A DNA stretch of 12,062 nucleotides from NCBI GenBank assembly GCA_934648845.1, contig CAKUFS010000042.1, positions 1 to 12,062 on the forward strand, in the 5' to 3' direction. The position numbers and the translations under genes were made by a program. Positions 1-6,639 of this stretch are shown here, piece after piece. This DNA comes from an uncultured Eggerthellaceae bacterium (GTDB lineage: Bacteria; Actinomycetota; Coriobacteriia; Coriobacteriales; Eggerthellaceae). Positions within the stretch are counted from its first letter, which is position 1, and every line of letters starts with the position of its first letter. The notes below the pieces were generated by a model that did no database searches, was not told the DNA's origin, and worked only from the letters and a program-made list of their open reading frames with translations.

Positions 1-1383
1 ACACGTCTTTACGATAAGCTGGCAGGGCATGTTATGAACTTGAACAGCGATTATGCGCTTGCTCGTTTCGATTATCGCCAGAATGCCACTGATGCAGCGG
101 CGGTTGAGCGTTACGTGGCCAAGCGCGATTTGCTTAGCGACACGACTGCGAAATGCGCGTATCAGTTCAGGCGCGCGTTGGGATCGCCCCAGGGTAAGGG
201 CTTCCGCGCGCATATCGGTAGCGCGTTCGCCTATGCGCTCGATCGTTCAGCTAATGCGAGCGTTGAAGCGTATGATCTTCGGAAACAGCGTAATGACCTG
301 GTGGTTCACTATGATAAGCTGGTGGCGCAAGGGGTAAGCGAAACGGAGCTTAAAGAGCTGTACGTCGAAATGGTGAACACGAATAACGCGCTTGCTCGCG
401 CGTGCGGCTACGATAATTACGCCGAATATGCGTATGCTGTTGAGTATCGTCGCGATTATACGGTGGACGATGCCGTGCGGCTCCAAGAAGCGATTGCGCG
501 CGATTATGTTCCTGTCTATCAGGCGTATTTGGCCGATTACCTTGACGTTGACCTGGTGTATCAGGTGTTTGATGAGAATAACGATACAAGCGAAGCGAAG
601 TTGGCGAACGTGCGAAAATGCGTAGCGGCAGTATCGCCGGCGCTTACGGAAGCGGCTGACCACCTGCAGCGAAACGGCCTATATGACATCGCTGCCGCAA
701 AAACATACGTGAACGACGCCTTCACCATGGAGATTCCCAGCTACAACGATGCATTTATGGTAATTGCTCCTGAAGGGGATGTGACCGATTATCAGACCTT
801 GATCCATGAGTTCGGGCACTTCAACCATATGTATCACGCTCCAAGCAATGCGTTCGTGTCAAACGACGTGCCCGACGTGCAGGAAACCATGTCCCAGGCG
901 CTCGAGCTTTTGTGCTGCGGTGCTTATGATGAGCTATGTCCAGGCTATGGTGAAGCGCTTGCGGCTTACGTGGTCTACGACAAAGCGCAGACGGTACGTG
1001 AGGCGTTTGCGATAAACGAGGCCGAATATCGCGCCTATACCACGCCTGATGTAACACCCGAAAAAATCGATGCCATCTGGGCGGACGTTCGTGAAAAATA
1101 TCGCATGCCGCAAGAGGATGAGTCGTGGACGGCCACTTCGCATATCTTCTCGAAGCCGTTTTACTACGTTGGGTACGGCACATCGGCGCTGGCTGCTTTG
1201 AGTTTATACGTAGACGCGCAGGACGATTTTGCATCTGCTGTTACAAAGTACCTGGTATTGAGCGAAGCGCCGCCCGAGACAACGTTTTGCCAGGCCCTTG
1301 ATTTAATGGATAAAGGCGATTTGATGAACCCCGACAAGATGGCTGCATTTGCGCAAAAAGTGGGGAAGACGTTGGCGCAGTAG
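1..1383 (+). CDS. M3-family zinc oligopeptidase (oligoendopeptidase F-like), 5' end cut by window edge
   Basis: This is a cytosolic zinc metallopeptidase of family M3 that would cleave short peptides. The frame is open from base 1; an ATG at 34 is internal, because the remaining 460 or so residues are well short of the 560-600 usual for the family, so about the first 100-130 residues lie outside the window. The zinc site HEFGH is encoded at about 805-819 (His, Glu, His), followed some 25 residues later by a Glu-rich helix (QETMSQALELL) that supplies the third ligand, as in M3 enzymes. The conserved C-terminal region with aromatic GYG and YVGYGTSALAAL is present and the stop is TAG at 1381. 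It converges with the tetR-type gene. Substrate cannot be told from sequence. I am sure of the family, less so of the exact subfamily. Confidence 0.9.
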   Translation, partial: TRLYDKLAGHVMNLNSDYALARFDYRQNATDAAAVERYVAKRDLLSDTTAKCAYQFRRALGSPQGKGFRAHIGSAFAYALDRSANASVEAYDLRKQRNDLVVHYDKLVAQGVSETELKELYVEMVNTNNALARACGYDNYAEYAYAVEYRRDYTVDDAVRLQEAIARDYVPVYQAYLADYLDVDLVYQVFDENNDTSEAKLANVRKCVAAVSPALTEAADHLQRNGLYDIAAAKTYVNDAFTMEIPSYNDAFMVIAPEGDVTDYQTLIHEFGHFNHMYHAPSNAFVSNDVPDVQETMSQALELLCCGAYDELCPGYGEALAAYVVYDKAQTVREAFAINEAEYRAYTTPDVTPEKIDAIWADVREKYRMPQEDESWTATSHIFSKPFYYVGYGTSALAALSLYVDAQDDFASAVTKYLVLSEAPPETTFCQALDLMDKGDLMNPDKMAAFAQKVGKTLAQ

Positions 1384-1390
1384 CGGATGC

Positions 1391-1424
1391 GGGCGCCCGG
1401 CATCGGCGCTCGGCGCAAGCGCCC
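1391..1424. terminator. GC-rich hairpin between convergent genes, weak terminator candidate
   Basis: GGCGCT (1405-1410) pairs with AGCGCC (1418-1423) around a 7-base loop, and an outer GGGCGC (1391-1396) can alternatively pair with GCGCCC (1419-1424). It sits 8 bases past the peptidase stop and 70 bases from the tetR stop. Neither side has a clear T run, so intrinsic termination is doubtful. Confidence 0.25.
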
Positions 1425-1493
1425 AGAGTCGGCGGCGTAATGATTGCGGACGTGCTCGCATGCTCACCGCGCTTGACGCCATCGGGCGTGTTG

Positions 1494-2042
1494 CTACTTG
1501 CTGCGTTCGCTGGGGATGCGGTAGAAATGGTTGACGAGCAGCGCCATCTGGCGCGGTGCCTCTTTGAACCCGCCTTCTGCCCACGGCTCGTAGCACGAGC
1601 ACAGAAATCCCGCGAAGCCGGTGAGCAGGTATGTGGCCTCGGGCGTTTCGTTTCCCCAGGTGTCCAGCAGAAAACCGGCAATGGCTTGGATGAGCAGCCA
1701 GGTGAAGCCGCAGCGAAAAAGGCTGTCAACCAGCTTGCGGTTCTCGTACATGATTTCGAAGAACGCAGTTAAATGCCCCAGGTCATACCATAAGTCGCCG
1801 CGCTCAACCAGGGCGGCGGTGGTATCCCAATATTGCTTGACCAGCTCATCGAGCTTGCGGGAGAACACTTCTTCTTTCACGTTGTAATTGCGATAGAACG
1901 CCATGCGCGAAACGCCTGCGGCTTTGCAAAGCTCTACGATGGTGATGGACGAGAACGCTTTTTCGCTGGTCAGCTCAATTAAGGCTTCAAGAATGGCTTC
2001 TCGAGCGCTTTCGCTTGATTGATTCGGTGTTTTTGCGGGCAT
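1494..2042 (-). CDS. TetR/AcrR-family transcriptional regulator
   Basis: The 182-residue protein has the TetR layout. An N-terminal three-helix DNA-binding domain spans about residues 12-60, with the recognition segment AAGVSRMAFYRNY, where the usual GVSxxxFYxxF pattern is plain. An all-helical ligand/dimer domain follows. I chose the ATG at 2042 because GGAG lies 10 bases upstream and the TetR helix 1 begins soon after. An in-frame ATG farther upstream (2177) would add 45 residues of non-TetR sequence. The gene follows fic in the same direction with a 209-base gap, so it may have its own promoter. The C-terminal half is rich in aromatic residues and cysteines and does not point to a ligand. 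Its target is unknown; its own upstream region holds an inverted repeat. Confidence 0.85.
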   Translation of the reverse strand: MPAKTPNQSSESAREAILEALIELTSEKAFSSITIVELCKAAGVSRMAFYRNYNVKEEVFSRKLDELVKQYWDTTAALVERGDLWYDLGHLTAFFEIMYENRKLVDSLFRCGFTWLLIQAIAGFLLDTWGNETPEATYLLTGFAGFLCSCYEPWAEGGFKEAPRQMALLVNHFYRIPSERSK

Positions 2043-2106
2043 GGGCGTTTGTCTCCAGGTGCATTGGTGGACATCGCGGCTATTTTCGCATATTGCGCCG
2101 GTGATT

Positions 2107-2132
2107 GTTGCAATCTGTAACGTTTCTGCAAC
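2107..2132. promoter_or_regulatory. Inverted repeat upstream of the tetR-type gene, possible operator
   Basis: GTTGCA (2107-2112) and TGCAAC (2127-2132) form a 6-bp inverted repeat with a 14-base spacer that contains AACGTT. It lies 65-90 bases before the regulator's start, where an autoregulatory TetR operator could sit. A CAATAT -10-like element lies between it and the gene on the minus strand. The arms are short, so chance is possible. Confidence 0.3.
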
Positions 2133-2251
2133 GTGCCCCGCGCCGTTGTGGCCGTTGCCTTGCGACACGCCGCGCATCCCGCTGGGCGCAAGTCGGCACG
2201 CCCGCCACGCTTGCTCGAGCGCCCGCTCGCCCGAACGCCCGCGCCGCGCCG

Positions 2252-3289
2252 TTACTTGCGACGATACGCCGTGGAGCGCCCTGCGCCCAGCTTCTCCAGG
2301 TAACCCTCGCGCGTCAGGGCTCCCAGCGCGTTCTCAATCGTGGACAGCGATACTTCGGGTAGCGCGTCAACAACCTGGGCTTTCGTCATGGGGGTATTGC
2401 GGAAAGCGAATAAGTCCTTCACTTGTTGCGTTTTCGATGGTGCGCCCAGCGGCTCTTTTTCCATGAGCGCAAGCAGCGTCCGGTATGCCTCGCTCACCAG
2501 CGAAAGCCACAGCGCTACGAATGGCGCATAATCGCATTCCGGCGTATCCCAGCTGCCCAAGCAGGCATTGAGCGCTTCATAATATGCGCTCGCGTGTTGT
2601 TCGCACAGCCGATCGATGCTCACGTAGCGGTACACGTCAAACCCTGCTTTCTCCATGAGCAGCAGCGAAAACAGGCGTGCCAGGCGCCCGGTGCCTTCGT
2701 CGAACGGTTTGATGCACATCACATCCACCGCGAACGTGGGGATCATCATGAGTTTGCGGCTGGCACTTTTGGCAAACGCACTTGCCAAGTTATCGCAGGC
2801 AGAACCCAGATATAGCGGCGTTTCGAATGCCAGGATAGGACTTGCAGGCACGCGCTGCACCTGGCCGTCCATCATCATATTCACGTAATCTTTCTGCCGA
2901 TACGCGCTTTTCTTCCCCGATGCCGCGCCCACAAGCACCGTGTGCATGGCCAAAAACGTAGCCGCATCAAGGGGGAAGCGTTCGGGATTTTTTTGGAAGG
3001 CCTTCAGCGTTCGGGCATATCCGGCAATCTGGCATTCCCGTGCGTTTTGGGCTTCCGAGCCGTCTACGAGTTGCTGAATGCGGGAAGGGTCCAGGTAAAT
3101 GCCATCAATGCGCGCCGAAGCATCCACGTTATCTACCAGCGCCTGGGTCTCAAGCTTCGCAAGCAAGCCTTGATGCTGGTCGCGCAGAGCATCGAAGCGC
3201 CCCTTGCTCTCGTGAAGGGTCTGGTGCAGGCGCCAGCATTCCTCGGAATAGGCAGATGCGGGCATGGTGGCGTAGGTGAACGACTTCAT
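2252..3289 (-). CDS. Fic-family protein with degenerate active site and C-terminal winged helix
   Basis: Fic proteins normally transfer AMP from ATP to a target side chain using a histidine in HPFx(D/E)GNGRxxR. In this 345-residue protein the motif at residues 194-205 reads KPFDEGTGRLAR. The catalytic His is Lys194 (codon AAA on the coding strand) and the Asn is Thr, while the Pro-Phe, acidic residue, glycines and both arginines remain. The class II N-terminal inhibitory motif (S/T)xxxE(G/N) appears as SARIDG at 58-63, with Asp in place of Glu. Residues from about 285 to the end look like a winged helix-turn-helix (KAQVVDAL...LSTIENALGALTREGYLEKLG...AYRRK). The reading frame is intact and AAGGAG lies 6 bases before the ATG. 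Loss of the base argues against ordinary AMPylation; a DNA-binding or nucleotide-sensing role is an inference. It is divergent from the AOR operon. Confidence 0.88.
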   Translation of the reverse strand: MKSFTYATMPASAYSEECWRLHQTLHESKGRFDALRDQHQGLLAKLETQALVDNVDASARIDGIYLDPSRIQQLVDGSEAQNARECQIAGYARTLKAFQKNPERFPLDAATFLAMHTVLVGAASGKKSAYRQKDYVNMMMDGQVQRVPASPILAFETPLYLGSACDNLASAFAKSASRKLMMIPTFAVDVMCIKPFDEGTGRLARLFSLLLMEKAGFDVYRYVSIDRLCEQHASAYYEALNACLGSWDTPECDYAPFVALWLSLVSEAYRTLLALMEKEPLGAPSKTQQVKDLFAFRNTPMTKAQVVDALPEVSLSTIENALGALTREGYLEKLGAGRSTAYRRK

Positions 3290-3308
3290 GGAGGCTCCTT
3301 CCCTTGGC

Positions 3309-3395
3309 TTTCTGCCTAATCATATCACCTGGGATTGGGCAGAAACGAGCAATTTGCCTCCCAGCGCGCCATTTCGTTGGTTTTTCTGCCCAATC
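3309..3395. repeat. Three copies of a 13-bp operator-like motif between fic and the AOR operon
   Basis: TTTCTGCCCAATC occurs exactly at 3383-3395, as its exact reverse complement at 3333-3345, and with one change (TTTCTGCCTAATC) at 3309-3321. Centre-to-centre distances are 24 and 50 bp. Copies 1 and 2 can also form a 13-bp RNA stem (one G-U) with an 11-base loop, and copies 2 and 3 a perfect one. Copy 1 overlaps the fic -10, copy 2 falls in its -35 zone, and copy 3 falls in the spacer of the AOR promoter. This fits a shared repressor or activator site. Confidence 0.65.
3319..3347 (-). promoter_or_regulatory. Predicted fic promoter (extended -10)
   Basis: On the minus strand TGATATGAT (3327-3319) is an extended -10 (TGn plus TATGAT, one mismatch to consensus). 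The -35 zone is poor (CGTTTC at 17-bp spacing). A start near 3312 would leave a leader of about 22 bases containing AAGGAG before the fic ATG at 3289. Confidence 0.4.
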
Positions 3396-3407
3396 GCATG
3401 CTTTAAT
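3377..3407 (+). promoter_or_regulatory. Predicted promoter of the AOR operon (extended -10)
   Basis: TG-C-TTTAAT (3399-3407) is an extended -10 with one mismatch to TATAAT; the best upstream element is TTGGTT (3377-3382) at a long 19-bp spacing. Copy 3 of the 13-bp motif (3383-3395) fills the spacer, so a bound protein would block or shape polymerase binding. The expected leader is about 36 bases, with AGAAGGG just before the ATG at 3450. Confidence 0.4.
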
Positions 3408-3449
3408 ATCCTTAGGACTTATTGTCAAGAGTCGAGAGAAGGGATCCTC

Positions 3450-3920
3450 ATGGCATTACAGCTGGTAGTCGATCCGAAGAAGTGCAAAGCGTGTCGCTCT
3501 TGCGAGCTGGCCTGCTCCTTCGGCCACTTCGACGAATTCAACCCCCGTTTGTCCAACGTCACCGTCTTCCATTATGAAGAGGCTGCCATTACCGTTCCGG
3601 TTATGTGCATGCAGTGCGACGAATCCGCCTGCGCCAAGGTGTGCCCCACAGGTGCCCTGACGCGCAACGCCGCTGGCGTGGTGGAGCACGATGCTTCGAA
3701 ATGCCTGGTGTGCAAGATGTGCGTGAGCGCATGTCCTTTGGGCAACATCTCGTACTCGCCGCTGAAAAAGAAGGTCATCAAGTGCGATTTGTGCGGCGGT
3801 GACCCGATGTGCGTGAGGTTCTGTCCCACGGGTGCTATTTCCGCTGTTGATCCCGTTGAAGCACCAAGTAAAAAGCAGCTTTTGGCTGACAAGCTTATGG
3901 CCGCTATCGAGGAGGCGTAG
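3450..3920 (+). CDS. Four-cluster ferredoxin-like electron-transfer subunit of AOR
   Basis: The 156-residue protein has sixteen cysteines in four groups: CKACRSCELAC, CMQCDESACAKVC, CLVCKMCVSAC and CDLCGGDPMCVRFC. This is the four-[4Fe-4S] pattern of HydN/DmsB-like polyferredoxins. It would carry electrons between the pterin enzyme encoded next and the NuoEFG-like partner subunits, in the cytoplasm; there is no signal peptide. The ATG at 3450 is supported by AGAAGGG 6 bases upstream; upstream in-frame codons run into the promoter region and can be excluded. The AOR start follows 3 bases after the stop, and AOR's ribosome-binding sequence (GGAGG) lies inside this gene. Such small ferredoxin-like subunits paired with AOR are established for several bacterial tungsten enzymes, for example AorA of the Aromatoleum AOR. 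Confidence 0.9.
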   Translation: MALQLVVDPKKCKACRSCELACSFGHFDEFNPRLSNVTVFHYEEAAITVPVMCMQCDESACAKVCPTGALTRNAAGVVEHDASKCLVCKMCVSACPLGNISYSPLKKKVIKCDLCGGDPMCVRFCPTGAISAVDPVEAPSKKQLLADKLMAAIEEA

Positions 3921-3923
3921 ATT

Positions 3924-5732
3924 ATGGCTATCGGAAACGCCTGGGTAGGCACTATTCTTCGCGTCAATCTGAGCGCGGGAACCATTGCAAAAGAACCGCT
4001 GAACATGCAAGATGCCAACGATTACGTGGGTGCGCGCGGTTTGGGCACAAAATATTACTGCAACGAGGTTGATCCCAAGATTGACCCGTTTTCCCCTGAT
4101 AACAAGCTTGTTTTCATGACAGGCGCTCTGACGGGCACGTTCGCGCCTTCTGCGGGTCGCTACGAAGTGGTGTCGAAATCGCCGCTCACGGGCACGATTG
4201 GTGCGGCAAATTCCGGCGGCCATTTTGGTCCCGAGCTGAAGTATGCGGGCTACGACGGCATTATTTTTGAAGGCAAGGCCAGCCAGCCCGTGTACCTTTA
4301 CATCAACGATGACGTGGTGGAACTGCGCGACGCAAGCCATTTGTGGGGCAAGAACGTGCACGAGACCACCGATCTGCTTGAAGCCGAAGTGGGCAAGTTC
4401 CGCATTGCCACCATTGCTCCTTCGGGCGAAAACGGCGTGCTGTTCGCGGGTGTCATGAATGACAAGAACCGTGCGGCCGGTCGTGGCGGCATGGGTGCTG
4501 TTATGGGCTCAAAGAACCTGAAAGCCGTGGTTGTTCGCGGAACGGGCAGCGTGAAAGTTGCGCGCAACCAGGGCTTTTTGGAGGAAAGCCTGAAGTCGCG
4601 CACTATTTTGCGCGAACATCCCGTATGCGGCACCGGCCTGGCGGCGTACGGCACCGAGATCCTGGTGAACATCATCAACGAAGTGGGCGGTCTGCCCAAG
4701 AACAACGGCCGCGATGGCGCCGTGTTCGAGAACGCGTACGAGATTTCCGGCGAGAAGCTGGCCGAAGGCGCGCTGGTAAAGAACCAAGGCTGTTTTGGCT
4801 GCACCATCGCATGCGGTCGCGTGACTAAGATTGAACCTGATGAGAGCGAGTTTTACGGTTTTGGCGAAGGCCCCGAATACGAAGCGGGCTGGAGCTTTGG
4901 CGCCGACTGCGGCGTAGACGACATTGCCGCCGTGCTGAAAGCCAATTGGATTTGCAACGAAGAGGGCATGGACCCCATTACGCTGGGTGCCACCGTGGCG
5001 TGCGCCATGGAGCTGTTCGAGGCGGGCTATATCCCCGAGAGCGATATCGGCTTTCCGCTGCGCTTCGGCGATGCTGCCGCCATGGTGCGCTGCGTGCGCA
5101 TGACGGCCGATGGCGAAGGATTCGGCAAGCTGCTGGGCCAGGGCTCTTATCGTTTGGCGGAATATTACGGCCACCCCGAGCTGTCCATGTCCGTAAAGAA
5201 GCAGGAGATGCCCGCTTACGATGGCCGCGCCATTCAGGGCATTGCGCTTGAGTACGCAACGTCCAACCGCGGCGGTTGCCACGTGCGTGGCTACATGATT
5301 TCACCCGAGGTGTTGGGTCTTCCCGTAAAGACGGATCCCCTGATCACGGAAGGGAAGGGTGCGCTGCTGAAGACGTTCCAGGACCTTACGGCACTGTGCG
5401 ATTCCACGGGAATTTGCCTGTTCACAACGTTTGCGCTGGGTCTGCCCGAGCTGGCTGGTTTGTATCGCGAAGCGGTGGGAACCGACGAGACCGATGAAGA
5501 GATCCTGCTGAAGGGCGAGCGCATTTGGAACCTGGAGAAACGCTTCAACATGGCTGCCGGCGTGGAGAAAGATACGCTGCCGCCGCGTTTGTTGCGCGAG
5601 GAACTGCCAAGTGGTCCGGCTAAGGGTAAGGTGGCGGAGCTGCAGGTCATGCTGGCCGATTACTACGAAGCACGCGGCTGGACGTCCGAAGGCGATCCCA
5701 CCGAGGCGAAGTTCCAGGAGCTTTCGCTGTAG
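3924..5732 (+). CDS. aor: Aldehyde:ferredoxin oxidoreductase, tungsten/molybdopterin large subunit
   Basis: The 602-residue protein matches the AOR family across its length. The N-terminal pterin-binding domain has RVNLSAGTI, GARGLGTKYY, SAGRYEVVSKSPLTG and AGRGGMGAVMGSKNLKAV. The [4Fe-4S] ligands are Cys290, Cys293 and Cys297 (CFGCTIAC) plus Cys498 in the CDSTGIC segment, close to positions 288/291/295/494 of the Pyrococcus enzyme (605 residues). Family members hold a tungsten bis-pterin cofactor and convert aldehydes to carboxylic acids, passing electrons to ferredoxin; the reverse, acid reduction, is also known. W rather than Mo is inferred from the family. The start ATG has GGAGG 7 bases upstream. 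The neighbours supply electron carriers and sulfur-transfer helpers, so it is probably the catalytic core of a multi-subunit NAD-linked complex. The aldehyde substrate cannot be read from sequence. Confidence 0.95.
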   Translation: MAIGNAWVGTILRVNLSAGTIAKEPLNMQDANDYVGARGLGTKYYCNEVDPKIDPFSPDNKLVFMTGALTGTFAPSAGRYEVVSKSPLTGTIGAANSGGHFGPELKYAGYDGIIFEGKASQPVYLYINDDVVELRDASHLWGKNVHETTDLLEAEVGKFRIATIAPSGENGVLFAGVMNDKNRAAGRGGMGAVMGSKNLKAVVVRGTGSVKVARNQGFLEESLKSRTILREHPVCGTGLAAYGTEILVNIINEVGGLPKNNGRDGAVFENAYEISGEKLAEGALVKNQGCFGCTIACGRVTKIEPDESEFYGFGEGPEYEAGWSFGADCGVDDIAAVLKANWICNEEGMDPITLGATVACAMELFEAGYIPESDIGFPLRFGDAAAMVRCVRMTADGEGFGKLLGQGSYRLAEYYGHPELSMSVKKQEMPAYDGRAIQGIALEYATSNRGGCHVRGYMISPEVLGLPVKTDPLITEGKGALLKTFQDLTALCDSTGICLFTTFALGLPELAGLYREAVGTDETDEEILLKGERIWNLEKRFNMAAGVEKDTLPPRLLREELPSGPAKGKVAELQVMLADYYEARGWTSEGDPTEAKFQELSL

Positions 5733-5740
5733 GGTGCCGC

Positions 5741-6013
5741 ATGAACGTCAAGTTTTTCGCGACATATCGCAAAATCGTGGGGCAGGGGTGTATTGACATC
5801 CCCGCTCCGCGCGACGTTTTGGAGTTGCTGGAGATTTTGGAGCAGCGCTACCCCGATTTTCGGGGGCTGCTGCTCAACGCTGATCATACCGATAAGGGAC
5901 GCGATGCTATTGTGCTGGTGTGCGGACGGCATATCGAGCATCTGGATGGCGTGCACACCGCGCTTTCCGAGCAGGATTATGTTGCCGTGACGCCGCTTGT
6001 CGCAGGCGGCTGA
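5741..6013 (+). CDS. MoaD/ThiS-like sulfur carrier protein
   Basis: This 90-residue ubiquitin-fold protein starts MNVKFFATYRKIVG and ends in VTPLVAGG with the stop directly after the Gly-Gly. That C-terminal pair is the site of adenylation and thiocarboxylation in MoaD-type carriers, which donate the dithiolene sulfurs of molybdopterin. The middle (LLELLEILEQRYPDFRGLLL) fits the MoaD helix and loop. The start is 8 bases after the AOR stop, with only a weak GGGTG ribosome-binding sequence, so translation may depend on coupling with AOR. A MoaD-like gene beside AOR is a known arrangement and suggests a carrier dedicated to this enzyme's cofactor. Its activating enzyme is probably the MoeB/ThiF-type protein encoded later in the same operon. 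Confidence 0.88.
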   Translation: MNVKFFATYRKIVGQGCIDIPAPRDVLELLEILEQRYPDFRGLLLNADHTDKGRDAIVLVCGRHIEHLDGVHTALSEQDYVAVTPLVAGG

Positions 6014-6014
6014 G

Positions 6015-6040
6015 CTGCGGCGATGGCACCGTCGCTGCAG
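6015..6040 (+). other. Strong hairpin directly after the moaD-like stop codon
   Basis: CTGCGGCGATG (6015-6025) pairs with CGTCGCTGCAG-type sequence (6030-6040) to give an 11-bp stem with two G-U pairs and the loop GCAC. It begins one base after the TGA. No T run follows, so it looks like an RNA stability or partial-termination element rather than a full terminator. The rest of the gap up to 6147 holds nothing else I recognise except the next ribosome-binding site. Confidence 0.5.
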
Positions 6041-6147
6041 TGGTTGCGGCGGTTGTTGTGTTGCTGTCGTGACGCCACTGCTGCCCGATTGCCGATGCGC
6101 CGCCGCCTTCCGTCCGCATGCGCCCCTTGAACACGAAGGAGACTCCT

Positions 6148-6639
6148 ATGGTTTCCGAAGACGAAATCATCCGAATCGTGCAGTCGTATCCTGCCGAGCG
6201 CCGCTATGCGCTGGCTGCTATGCAGGATATGCAGCATGCGTTCAATTATATTCCCGAGCTGGGGCTTACTCGGCTGGCCGAGCATCTGAACTGTGGCGTT
6301 GCCCAGCTGTATTCCATGGCCACGTTCTATAAGGCGCTGTCGCTCAAGCCCAAGGGCAAGCATATCATTAAGATTTGCAACGGCACCGCGTGCCACATTC
6401 GTGGTTCTGTGAACTTGGCAACGGGTCTCAAGCGCGAGCTGGGCATTGAGCCTGGTGAAACCACCGAAGACGGACTGTTTTCCGTGGAAATGGTGAATTG
6501 CCTGGGTTCGTGTGCGCTGGCGCCGGTCATGCTGGTTGATGGCACGTACCACAATAAATTGAAGCTGGAAGACGTTTCCGGCATTGTGGAGCATTATCGC
6601 TCGCTTGATGCCGAAGAAGGGGAGGCCAGCAATGAGTAA
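6148..6639 (+). CDS. NuoE-like [2Fe-2S] subunit (24-kDa / HydC / HymA type)
   Basis: The 163-residue protein is a NuoE-type thioredoxin-fold ferredoxin with an N-terminal helical bundle. Its [2Fe-2S] ligands are Cys77 and Cys82 (CNGTAC) and Cys118 and Cys122 (CLGSC). Signature segments include the YIPELGLTRLAEHL helix and SMATFYKALSLKPKGKH. In complex I and in bifurcating hydrogenases this subunit sits next to the FMN subunit and is an electron way-station. AAGGAG with a 6-base spacer fixes the start at 6148; an upstream in-frame ATG (6118) lacks one. Its last 8 bases overlap the start of the NuoF-like gene, which implies translational coupling and equal dosage. It follows the moaD-like gene by 134 bases. 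Confidence 0.92.
   Translation: MVSEDEIIRIVQSYPAERRYALAAMQDMQHAFNYIPELGLTRLAEHLNCGVAQLYSMATFYKALSLKPKGKHIIKICNGTACHIRGSVNLATGLKRELGIEPGETTEDGLFSVEMVNCLGSCALAPVMLVDGTYHNKLKLEDVSGIVEHYRSLDAEEGEASNE

Noticed and set aside
3456..4361. Long minus-strand open frame of about 300 codons opposite the ferredoxin-like and AOR genes
   Set aside because: It is the complement of two strongly recognised genes, has no family features, and its length follows from codon bias and high G+C.
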